Shown here one piece after another: positions 1-5,891 of a DNA stretch of 9,686 nt. The first letter of the stretch is position 1; every line of letters begins with the position of its first letter. The stretch covers positions 1-9,686 of the forward strand of contig CAIXGT010000117.1 in assembly GCA_903919105.1 (NCBI GenBank), read 5' to 3'. The DNA is from an uncultured Spartobacteria bacterium (GTDB taxonomy: Bacteria; Verrucomicrobiota; Verrucomicrobiae; Chthoniobacterales; UBA6821). The position numbers and the translations under genes are program-made. The notes beneath the pieces were generated by a model. It made no database searches, was not told the origin of the DNA, and saw only the letters and a list, made by a program, of their open reading frames with translations.

Positions 1-789
1 ATTGACTTTGACCATCTGATCATCCCGGATGAGATCACTAAGGGGGGCGTCATTGCAGGTCTGATCTGCTCGCTGCTGGTGCCGAGTATGATGGGGGCTC
101 TCGTCTGGTGGCAGGGACTTCTACTCTCTTTGCTAGGAGCCACACTTGGCTTTTTCCTGCTCTGGGGTGTCGTGGAGCTGGGAAAACTGGCCTTCGGTCG
201 CCGAAGAATCAGGACAGCAGAACCGACCTTACTCGAGATCACGGGAACTGATGCTGAGCCTCTGTTGATTTTCGGTCAGGAGAGCATCCCTCTGGCCGAC
301 CTGTTTTACCGCGAGAAGGACCGGGTGGAGGCCTCCTGTGCATGGTTTGAGATCGACGGGGAACGACTTCAGGTTCAGGAGAAAGAGTCACTGATCATGG
401 ATCCGAGCGGCGTAACATATGGCTCACGCTTTTGGGCCTACGAGGGAATCTCCGAGCTCATGCCGCTTCGGGCCGAGGTGAGCGTGATCACATTGCCCCG
501 CGAGGCGATGGGCTTCGGCGACGTGAAATTCCTGGCTTGTATCGGAGCCTTCCTGGGGTGGAAAGGAGTGCTCTTCTCGCTCTTTGCCGGCTCGATTGTC
601 GGGGCCCTGATCGGAGTAGCCATGATGGCCGTTACCCGGGGTCGCTCCGGAGGTCGGATACCCTTCGGTCCCTATCTGGCTCTGGGAGCCCTACTCTGGG
701 TTTTTGTCGGACCCGAGTTCATTGATCTCTACGCAAACTGGGTCACGGGAGGCGGTTTTTTTCTCCTGCTACGCCATCCCTCCCTGTAA
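1..789 (+). CDS. Type IV prepilin peptidase (A24 aspartic protease, PilD/GspO type), 5' truncated
   Basis: Inner-membrane aspartic protease that cleaves the leader of type IV prepilins or type II secretion pseudopilins; many homologues also methylate the new N-terminus. The reading frame is open from base 1, so the start and the N-terminal part, including any zinc-binding cysteine domain, lie outside the window. Numbering from base 1, the first catalytic motif is IDFDHLIIPD (residues 1-10; by the D-x6-P pattern D2 is the likely catalytic Asp). The second is GFGDVK (171-176, with D174), the GxGD signature. Hydrophobic segments follow both motifs, and PFGPYLALGAL near the C-terminus is typical of the family. 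Between the two aspartates, about residues 58-165 form a long polar insert; in PilD, as I recall, the aspartates are only about 65 residues apart. The gene ends 12 nt before the ABC exporter, suggesting co-transcription. Family assignment is firm; pilus versus secretion role cannot be decided here. Confidence 0.93.
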   Translation: MDFDHLIIPDEITKGGVIAGLICSLLVPSMMGALVWWQGLLLSLLGATLGFFLLWGVVELGKLAFGRRRIRTAEPTLLEITGTDAEPLLIFGQESIPLADLFYREKDRVEASCAWFEIDGERLQVQEKESLIMDPSGVTYGSRFWAYEGISELMPLRAEVSVITLPREAMGFGDVKFLACIGAFLGWKGVLFSLFAGSIVGALIGVAMMAVTRGRSGGRIPFGPYLALGALLWVFVGPEFIDLYANWVTGGGFFLLLRHPSL

Positions 790-801
790 TCTCAAAACTT
801 C

Positions 802-2664
802 ATGTCCCAACACCAGCAGTCGCGCCAGAATCACGAGGGGAAGCCCGCACCATTCCTTTTCAAGTATCTCCCTAAGAGCTGGGGGCCGTTCCGCGAGCTG
901 GTGGGCTATCTGGCTCCCTACAAGCAGCGCATCGCGCTTGGGTTGCTGGCCGGGATTGGATTTGCGGCGGTCAACAGCTCTATGCTTCTGCTGATACGAT
1001 GGATTGGCGACACGGCTTTCCAGGGGAAATTCAGCCAGGCGGACATGATGAAGGGGGCAACCCTGGGCCAAGGCCCGAAAATCGATGCATTCCTCTGGAT
1101 GGCCCTGCTGATCCCCGGGGTGATGATCCTGCGCAGCCTGCTCTCCTATGCGAATGTCTACTGCCTGACCTGGGTCAGTTTACGAGCCCTCCGCGACATG
1201 CGTCGCCGGGTCTTCGGCCATCTTATGGGCCAATCACTCGATTTCTTTAACAAGTCGCAATCGGGTCGCCTGCTCTCACGCGTCCTAAACGACACGATGG
1301 TCGCCCAGCAATCGATGGTCACGATCGTCGGCGATCTGGTGAAGCAGCCTCTGACAGCACTCGGCGCCATCCTCGTCCTGCTGCACATCGACTGGAAGTT
1401 TACCCTTTTCTCACTCGTTCTTTTCCCTATTTGCCTGGTGCCGGTGATCGTCTACGGGCGTCGCGTCCGCAAGGCCTCCCGCGCCATGCAGAACGAAGCG
1501 GGAGTCATGGCCGTAATCCTGCAGGAATCCTTCGCCGGAGTTCGCATTATCAAGTCTTTTGCCCGTGAGGCCTTCCAGCTGCGTCTTTTTGACAAGTCGA
1601 GCGAGGAGCAGTTCCGCTCCAGCATGAAGGCCAGTAAGAGCGGCGCCATCGTCCAGCCGATGATCGAGACGGTCTCCGCCCTCGGTGTCTCGCTGGCCCT
1701 CTTCTATGTCTACTTCTCTCACTTGACCATCGGGAGTTTCCTGGCCCTGCTCGGCGGTATGTTCCTGCTCTACGATCCGATCAAGAACATCAGCAAGATC
1801 CACGTGACCATCCAGAACTGCCTCGGTGCGGCCACGAGCATCATTGAACTGCTCGCCACAAAGCCGACGATTCATGACTTACCCGAAGCCCGTCCTCTTG
1901 GAGCCGTCCGCGGTCATTTGGCCTTCGAGGGAGTGAACTTTTCCTACGGTATTCCCAGTACCGAGGGGGGTATGGCGGAGAATGCCGTGACCGGTCTGAA
2001 TCTGGTGATTGAGCCGGGGCAGAAAGTCGCCCTGGTCGGGGCCAGCGGCGCCGGGAAGAGCACGATCCTCTCGCTACTGCTACGCTTCTATGATCCTCAG
2101 CAGGGGCGCGTCCTGATCGACGGGAATGATTTGTGCGATCTGACTCTCGATTCGTTGCGCGAGCAGATCGGCATCGTCACCCAGGAGAGTTTCCTCTTTC
2201 ACGATTCGATCTATGAGAATATCCGCTTCGGCAGGCTTGATGCCACAAAGGAAGAGATCGAACATGCCGCACGTCTCGCCTATGCACACGACTTCATCAT
2301 GGCCCAACCTCACGGCTACGAGACGGTGGTCGGCGACAAGGGATGCCTCCTCTCCGGCGGCCAGCAGCAGCGTCTGGCGATTGCCCGGGCTTTGCTGAAA
2401 GCTGCCCCTGTACTCCTGCTTGATGAGGCAACCTCGGCACTCGACTCAGAATCGGAGAAGATGATCCAGTCGGCCCTCGAGAGTCTCTCCGAAGGACGCA
2501 CGGTGATCGCGATCGCCCACCGACTCTCGACGGTCCTCGGCAGCGACATGATCGTCGTCATGGATCAGGGGCAAATCGTGGCCTCCGGCACCCATGCCGA
2601 GTTATTGAACTCCTCCGAGCTTTATTCCAATCTCTACCGCCTCCAGTTCACCCACGCCGCCTGA
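802..2664 (+). CDS. MsbA-type lipid exporter: ABC transmembrane domain fused to ATPase (half-transporter)
   Basis: 620-residue half-transporter expected to work as a homodimer in the inner membrane. Residues about 25-340 form the six-helix exporter domain, with [18 protein letters not shown] as the usual coupling region after TM2. The nucleotide-binding domain has Walker [10 protein letters not shown] (413-421), Q-loop VTQESF, signature LSGGQ (517-521), Walker [13 protein letters not shown] with D541/E542, and H-loop His573. All catalytic residues are present. Length and architecture match MsbA, which flips lipid A-core across the inner membrane. The LPS acyl/heptosyltransferase gene on the opposite strand fits that role, but substrate cannot be read from sequence and multidrug exporters of the same family look alike. 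Seen: a short Gly-rich insert (about residues 387-396) just before the conserved start of the ATPase core. The start ATG lies 12 nt after the peptidase stop and has no visible Shine-Dalgarno; it gives a polar N-terminal leader of about 25 residues. Confidence 0.9.
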   Translation: MSQHQQSRQNHEGKPAPFLFKYLPKSWGPFRELVGYLAPYKQRIALGLLAGIGFAAVNSSMLLLIRWIGDTAFQGKFSQADMMKGATLGQGPKIDAFLWMALLIPGVMILRSLLSYANVYCLTWVSLRALRDMRRRVFGHLMGQSLDFFNKSQSGRLLSRVLNDTMVAQQSMVTIVGDLVKQPLTALGAILVLLHIDWKFTLFSLVLFPICLVPVIVYGRRVRKASRAMQNEAGVMAVILQESFAGVRIIKSFAREAFQLRLFDKSSEEQFRSSMKASKSGAIVQPMIETVSALGVSLALFYVYFSHLTIGSFLALLGGMFLLYDPIKNISKIHVTIQNCLGAATSIIELLATKPTIHDLPEARPLGAVRGHLAFEGVNFSYGIPSTEGGMAENAVTGLNLVIEPGQKVALVGASGAGKSTILSLLLRFYDPQQGRVLIDGNDLCDLTLDSLREQIGIVTQESFLFHDSIYENIRFGRLDATKEEIEHAARLAYAHDFIMAQPHGYETVVGDKGCLLSGGQQQRLAIARALLKAAPVLLLDEATSALDSESEKMIQSALESLSEGRTVIAIAHRLSTVLGSDMIVVMDQGQIVASGTHAELLNSSELYSNLYRLQFTHAA

Positions 2665-2692
2665 CGAATTACAGCACTCTAATTTCTTAAGC

Positions 2693-4225
2693 ATGAAAAT
2701 CCAACGCGCCCTCCTCTCCGTCTCCGACAAAACAGGACTCATCGACTTCGCCCGCGGCCTGCATGAGCAGAATGTCGAACTCCTCTCGACCGGAGGCACT
2801 GCCAAGGCGATCGCCGCCGCCGGCATTCCGGCCCGGGAGATCTCCGACTACACCGGCTTCCCCGAAATGATGGATGGCCGCGTGAAGACCCTTATTCCGA
2901 AGGTCCACGGCGGACTTCTCTTCCTTCGCGACGATCCGAAGCATCAGGCCCAGGCGGCCGAGCACGGTATCCTGCCGATCGATCTGGTCTGCGTGAATCT
3001 CTACCCCTTTGAGGAGACCGTGGCCAAGAAGGGCGTGACCCTGGAAGAAGCCATCGAGCAGATCGATATCGGCGGTCCCTCCATGATCCGCAGCGGGTCT
3101 AAGAACCACCGCTCCGTCACTGTCGTTGTGGATCCCGATGACTACCCCCGTGTCCTTGAGGCGATGAAGGCCGGCAATGGCGAGACCACGCCCGAGCTGC
3201 GGGCCCGCCTTGCGGTGAAGGCCTTCGCCACCACCGGCGCCTACGATCGCGCCATCAGCTCTTATCTCGATAACGAGAGTGCTCCCGGCGAGACTCTATC
3301 CCTGGAGTTTCCTCTGGCCGGACGCCTTCGCTACGGCGAGAACCCTCACCAGGAAGCCGAACTCTATGGCAGCTTCTTTGACTATTTCGAGAAGCTCCAC
3401 GGCAAGGAACTCTCCTTCAATAACATCCTCGATATCACGGCGGCCACCCGCCTGATCAGCGAGTTCGAGAAGCCGACCGTCGCCATCCTGAAGCACACCA
3501 ATCCCTGCGGTGTCGGCAGTGATGAGAATCTCGCCGAGGCATGGGAGAAGGCCTTTGCGACCGATCGGTCCGCGCCCTTCGGAGGCATCATCATCGTGAA
3601 CCGCCCGGTCGACGAAGCGCTCGCCCGCGCCATTTCCGAGATCTTCAGCGAGGTGATTATCGCTCCTGAGTTTTCCGTCGATGCCCGCGCCTTGCTGCAC
3701 AAAAAGAAGAACCTCCGCCTCATGCGTCTGCTCCAGGAAATTCCCGCCACAGATCGCGATATCCGTTCCGTGATCGGCGGCATGCTGGTCCAGGATGCCG
3801 ATGTCTCCCCGAAAGAGGGCCCTGGAAGCATCGAGCATCATGTTGTCTCCAGCCGTCCGCCTACCAAGGATGAGATCGAGGCTATGGAATTCGGCTGGAA
3901 GGTCGTCAAGCATGTGAAGAGCAACGCCATTGTCTATGCCGGCAAGGACCGCACTCTTGGTATTGGTGCCGGGCAGATGTCCCGTGTCGATTCCTCACGG
4001 ATCGCCGTTTGGAAGGCGGGTGAGGCTGGTCTCTCACTGAAGGGAAGTGTTGTCTGCTCCGATGCCTTCTTCCCGTTCCCTGATGGTCTTATTGCCGCCG
4101 CTGAAGCGGGAGCAACCGCCGCCATTCAGCCGGGCGGTTCCGTCCGTGATCCCGAGGTGATCGCCGCCGCCAACGAGCGCGGTGTCTCGATGGTCTTCAC
4201 CGGCACCCGCCACTTCCGGCACTAA
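2693..4225 (+). CDS. purH: Bifunctional AICAR formyltransferase / IMP cyclohydrolase
   Basis: Catalyses the last two steps of de novo purine synthesis in the cytoplasm: AICAR plus 10-formyl-THF to FAICAR, then ring closure to IMP. The N-terminal MGS-like cyclohydrolase domain (about 1-195) starts with the canonical [11 protein letters not shown] and contains [10 protein letters not shown] and [16 protein letters not shown]. The C-terminal transformylase domain contains [14 protein letters not shown], the catalytic Lys-His pair K267/H268 in KHTNPCG, and the standard end DAFFPFPDG...AIQPGGS...TGTRHF. At 510 residues it is close to the usual bacterial length. Oddity: the normally KTLHPKVHGG stretch reads [10 protein letters not shown], with Ile at residue 68 where I expect His. 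The start ATG places RALLSVSDK at residue 4, as usual. It follows the exporter by 28 nt and precedes pdxJ by 15 nt. No Shine-Dalgarno is visible; the leader is T-rich. Confidence 0.97.
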   Translation: MKIQRALLSVSDKTGLIDFARGLHEQNVELLSTGGTAKAIAAAGIPAREISDYTGFPEMMDGRVKTLIPKVHGGLLFLRDDPKHQAQAAEHGILPIDLVCVNLYPFEETVAKKGVTLEEAIEQIDIGGPSMIRSGSKNHRSVTVVVDPDDYPRVLEAMKAGNGETTPELRARLAVKAFATTGAYDRAISSYLDNESAPGETLSLEFPLAGRLRYGENPHQEAELYGSFFDYFEKLHGKELSFNNILDITAATRLISEFEKPTVAILKHTNPCGVGSDENLAEAWEKAFATDRSAPFGGIIIVNRPVDEALARAISEIFSEVIIAPEFSVDARALLHKKKNLRLMRLLQEIPATDRDIRSVIGGMLVQDADVSPKEGPGSIEHHVVSSRPPTKDEIEAMEFGWKVVKHVKSNAIVYAGKDRTLGIGAGQMSRVDSSRIAVWKAGEAGLSLKGSVVCSDAFFPFPDGLIAAAEAGATAAIQPGGSVRDPEVIAAANERGVSMVFTGTRHFRH

Positions 4226-4240
4226 ACTCTTTTCTTATCC

Positions 4241-4978
4241 ATGGGAGCGTTGCTCGGCGTCAATATCGACCATGTCGCCACTGTGCGACAGGCTCGCTAT
4301 GCGAAAAATGCCGGTTCCATCAACGTCGAACCTGGTCCTGTCGAAGCGGCACTAGCCGCCGAGCGGGGAGGGGCTATCGGGATCACGGCCCATCTCCGCC
4401 AGGATCGCCGACATGTCATCGACCGCGATATCTTTCGCTTGAAGGAGACGATCGGAACTAAGCTCAACCTCGAGATGGGGAACTCCCCCGAGATCGTGGC
4501 GATTGCCCTGAAGGTCCTGCCTGCAGATGTCTGCCTTGTTCCGGAGAGCCGCGAAGAAGTGACCACCGAGGGAGGCCTCGACTGCGTAAAACATCGGACC
4601 GCTCTTGAACCAACGCTCAAGGCCATGCGCGACGCTGGCATCCGTGTCAGTCTCTTCATTGATCCCGAGCCAGATCAGATCGCTGCCGCCGCCTCCCTGG
4701 GCGCTCCCGTCGTGGAGCTCCACACCGGAGCCTATGCAGAGGCATCTGGTGCAGCCCGTGAGGCTGAGCTAGCACGCCTTATCCAGGCCGCGCGACTAGC
4801 CGTGGAAGCCGGTATCCAGGTCAACGCAGGCCATGGTCTCAACTACACCAATGTGCAGCCGATCCTTTTGTTACCAAAGCTCGTAGAGTTGAACATCGGC
4901 CACTCGATCGTTTCGCGCGCAATCTTCGTGGGATTAGAACAGGCGACGCGCGAAATGGTTGAGTGCTTGCGCTTTTAG
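4241..4978 (+). CDS. pdxJ: Pyridoxine 5'-phosphate synthase
   Basis: Condenses 3-amino-2-oxopropyl phosphate (3-hydroxy-1-aminoacetone phosphate) with 1-deoxy-D-xylulose 5-phosphate to give pyridoxine 5'-phosphate, the ring-closing step of the DXP-dependent vitamin B6 pathway. The 245-residue TIM barrel has the near-invariant start LGVNIDHVATVRQAR (5-19), ITAHLRQDRRH (48-58, with H51 equivalent to the E. coli catalytic His45), NLEM with E78 (equivalent to E. coli Glu72), EVTTEGGLD, NAGHGLNY with H198 (equivalent to His193), and LNIGHSIVSRAIF near the end. The usual HLRED is HLRQD here, a mild change. Near residues 20-33 it carries a slightly longer loop than E. coli. The ATG at 4241 is 15 nt after the purH stop, has no Shine-Dalgarno, and shares a T-rich leader with purH. 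The stop TAG (4976-4978) sits at the edge of a palindromic repeat, and GCGC-TTTTA-GCGC (4969-4981) makes a small hairpin over it. Confidence 0.97.
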   Translation: MGALLGVNIDHVATVRQARYAKNAGSINVEPGPVEAALAAERGGAIGITAHLRQDRRHVIDRDIFRLKETIGTKLNLEMGNSPEIVAIALKVLPADVCLVPESREEVTTEGGLDCVKHRTALEPTLKAMRDAGIRVSLFIDPEPDQIAAAASLGAPVVELHTGAYAEASGAAREAELARLIQAARLAVEAGIQVNAGHGLNYTNVQPILLLPKLVELNIGHSIVSRAIFVGLEQATREMVECLRF

Positions 4979-5065
4979 CGCAGAGCTTTGTTGTTGCTTG
5001 CTCGCCGTATTCATAGATACGGCTTCGCTCTCACGCCTTGCTCTGCATCTAAAATCCCTGCGCCT
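4977..5065 (-). repeat. Imperfect palindromic repeat, copy A
   Basis: Read on the minus strand, this stretch aligns end to end with copy B at 5788-5891, most clearly over AGGCGCAG (5065-5058) and AGAGCAAGGC shortly after it. It is itself an imperfect palindrome: outer stem GCAGAGC (4980-4986) with GCTCTGC (5040-5046), inner stem GCCGTAT (5004-5010) with ATACGGC (5017-5023). One end coincides with the pdxJ stop codon; the AGGCGCAG end points toward the toxin-antitoxin genes. It may also end pdxJ transcription as a structured 3' region, though no T-tract follows directly. Seen: stems and similarity. Inferred: that it is a repeat family and that its edge marks an insertion or recombination point. 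Confidence 0.62.
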
Positions 5066-5140
5066 CTGCGTGAGATTCTGCTGCGATTGCAACGCCGAGT
5101 ACCGGGACGCACGGAGTAGCTTTTACGGAGATTTTCTGAA
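5058..5140 (-). repeat. Degenerate CGCAGAG/ACGGAG-type simple repeat tract
   Basis: Next to copy A, the minus strand reads ACGCAGAGGCGCAGGG, and the plus strand a little further on has ACGCACGGAG and TTTTACGGAG. These resemble the degenerate ACGCAGAG / ACGCGGAG strings that occur as interspersed non-coding repeats in many bacterial genomes. No gene is supported here: the open frame across 4959-5159 starts inside pdxJ, has no family match and is Cys/Arg/Leu-rich from the repeat composition. The rest of 5066-5204 is the upstream region of the toxin-antitoxin operon. Confidence 0.3.
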
Positions 5141-5144
5141 CGAG

Positions 5145-5174
5145 CTGACGCGGTCTTGAGCGGGTGAATATTAT
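5145..5174 (+). promoter_or_regulatory. Candidate sigma70-type promoter of the toxin-antitoxin operon
   Basis: CTGACG (5145-5150, four of six matches to TTGACA) lies 18 bp upstream of TATTAT (5169-5174, five of six matches to TATAAT). The toxin ATG follows 30 bp after the -10. Just downstream, TGCC-GATAA-GGCA (5186-5198) is a small inverted repeat overlapping the toxin ribosome binding site. It could be an operator half-site pair for the ribbon-helix-helix antitoxin or an mRNA hairpin limiting toxin translation. Pattern-based only. Confidence 0.35.
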
Positions 5175-5191
5175 TGCAGAATGTGTGCCGA

Positions 5192-5196
5192 TAAGG
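5192..5196 (+). promoter_or_regulatory. Shine-Dalgarno of the toxin gene
   Basis: TAAGG, 8 nt before the ATG at 5205. It supports that ATG over the second in-frame ATG at 5211. It stands out because purH, pdxJ, the exporter and the ABC-F gene lack such a site. Confidence 0.45.
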
Positions 5197-5204
5197 CATC
5201 CTGA

Positions 5205-5489
5205 ATGAAGATGCGTTTTGAATGGGATCCTCACAAAAATGAACTTCTCAAATCCACCCGAGATATTTCTTTCGAGGCCATTGTGGTCCATCTGGGACTT
5301 GGGGATCTTTGGAGAATCGCAGATCACCCCGATCAGGCACGCTACCCTGGGCAGAAGCTCTTCTTCGTCATCATTGAGGACTATATCCACATCATTCCCT
5401 ATGAGGAGCGAGGGGAAGTCATTTGGCTGATCACCATCATTCCCAGCCGTAAGGCTACCCGGGACTATCTAGAGGAAAAAAAAAGATGA
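5205..5489 (+). CDS. brnT: BrnT-family toxin (probable ribonuclease)
   Basis: 94-residue protein of the BrnT/DUF497 type. Seen: N-terminal FEWDPHKN (5-12) followed by ISFEAIV, the typical 'FEWD..K......ISFEE' opening; central KLFFVIIEDYIHIIPY beta strands; and the C-terminal IIPSRKATRDYL, the conserved basic end of the family. BrnT toxins are RelE-fold RNases that stop translation by cutting mRNA and are neutralised by the downstream DNA-binding antitoxin. The sub-branch with a 'YPGQKLFFV...IIPSRKAT' layout differs from classical Brucella BrnT, so the RNase activity is inferred. The stop TGA overlaps the antitoxin start ATG (ATGA, 5486-5489), indicating translational coupling. The last codons contain nine consecutive A (5476-5484). 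Neighbouring palindromic repeats and the presence of Shine-Dalgarno sites mark it as accessory DNA. Confidence 0.78.
   Translation: MKMRFEWDPHKNELLKSTRDISFEAIVVHLGLGDLWRIADHPDQARYPGQKLFFVIIEDYIHIIPYEERGEVIWLITIIPSRKATRDYLEEKKR
5471..5475 (+). promoter_or_regulatory. Shine-Dalgarno of the antitoxin gene
   Basis: AGAGG, followed by nine A and a G before the ATG at 5486 (spacing 10 nt). It lies inside the toxin reading frame, so the antitoxin can be translated both by coupling and independently, as expected where antitoxin must exceed toxin. Confidence 0.45.
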
Positions 5490-5755
5490 AACTGACTAAG
5501 GAAGAGCAAGAGATTGAATCACTGTACGAAGCTGGGAAAGTTGTACTGCGCAAGCCCGGGAGGGCGATGCTGAACAAGTTTGCAACCGCTGCGGATAACA
5601 CCTTCCGAAAGGATCGTCGGATCAATATCCGGCTCTCCGAACACGACATGGTTGGGATCCAGCGTGTGGCAGCCTCCAAGGGGGTTCCCTACCAGACCCT
5701 CATCTCGGGCCTGATCCACCAGTTCGTCGAGGGGGATCTGGTTCAGAAGGCCTGA
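5486..5755 (+). CDS. CopG/ribbon-helix-helix antitoxin partnered with the BrnT-like toxin
   Basis: 89-residue partner of the upstream toxin. The N-terminal half (MKLTKEEQEIESLYEAG...) is charged and helical, as in the toxin-binding region of this antitoxin family. The C-terminal half carries the ribbon-helix-helix DNA-binding fold: strand RRINIRLSEHD (about 46-56), first helix MVGIQRVAASKG, and the characteristic VPYQTLISGLIHQFVEG second helix. Family members neutralise the RNase and repress their own operon as dimers with the toxin; the likely target is the region 5145-5200. Toxin-first order and the 4-nt overlap match BrnT-BrnA operons. It is annotated in genomes as CopG-family or BrnA-like antitoxin; I did not assign the brnA symbol because this branch differs from classical BrnA. 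A short hairpin followed by T residues lies on its stop codon. Confidence 0.8.
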   Translation: MKLTKEEQEIESLYEAGKVVLRKPGRAMLNKFATAADNTFRKDRRINIRLSEHDMVGIQRVAASKGVPYQTLISGLIHQFVEGDLVQKA

Positions 5756-5765
5756 GCCTTTTTCT
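5745..5765 (+). terminator. Candidate intrinsic terminator of the toxin-antitoxin operon
   Basis: AAGGC (5747-5751), loop CTGA, GCCTT (5756-5760), continuing into TTTCT. The stem can extend to 7 bp with an A-U and a G-U pair (5745-5746 with 5761-5762). The loop contains the antitoxin TGA stop codon. The stem is short and the T-tract modest, so termination strength is uncertain; the larger palindrome at 5788-5891 may do the work instead. Confidence 0.4.
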
Positions 5766-5787
5766 GTCTTCCGGACTTCTCTCAACC

Positions 5788-5891
5788 AAGGCGCAGTGAG
5801 ATTGGATAGAGAGCAAGGCATGCGAGCGCCGCTGTAGTGTACTACAGCAATCGAGGAACAATGCCGCTATCCGCCAACTGTCGCAAGCCCC
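5788..5891 (+). repeat. Imperfect palindromic repeat, copy B
   Basis: Nested inverted repeat: GGATAG (5804-5809) with CTATCC (5867-5872), GGCAT (5817-5821) with ATGCC (5861-5865), and a central GCTGTAGT (5831-5838) with ACTACAGC (5841-5848). It begins AAGGCGCAG next to the antitoxin and ends at the ABC-F stop codon (TAG on the minus strand, 5891-5893). It aligns with the reverse complement of 4977-5065. The stem sequences differ between copies while pairing is kept, which suggests selection on structure. It lies between convergent genes, so it may act as a bidirectional terminator. No transposase or other protein gene is found in it. Confidence 0.68.

Larger units (their letters stand above)
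4977..5891. other. Candidate toxin-antitoxin cassette bounded by inverted palindromic repeats
   Basis: About 0.9 kb containing, in order, inverted repeat copy A, the TA promoter, toxin, antitoxin, terminator and repeat copy B. The AGGCGCAG ends of both copies face inward and the other ends abut the stop codons of pdxJ and the ABC-F gene. This geometry fits a unit inserted between two convergent housekeeping genes. It equally fits two independent dispersed repeats that happen to flank a TA insertion. No target-site duplication could be identified with confidence. Confidence 0.4.

Noticed and set aside
1411..1875. 154-residue open frame on the minus strand
   Set aside because: Antisense shadow of the exporter transmembrane domain; composition typical of reverse-strand artefacts.
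3296..3913. 205-residue open frame on the minus strand
   Set aside because: Antisense shadow of purH in a region with clear transformylase motifs.
4959..5159. 66-residue open frame after pdxJ
   Set aside because: Begins inside pdxJ and runs through the palindrome and simple-repeat tract; no family resemblance and no ribosome site.
4977..5891. Classical insertion sequence
   Set aside because: No transposase gene lies between the inverted repeats, and no target-site duplication could be recognised.
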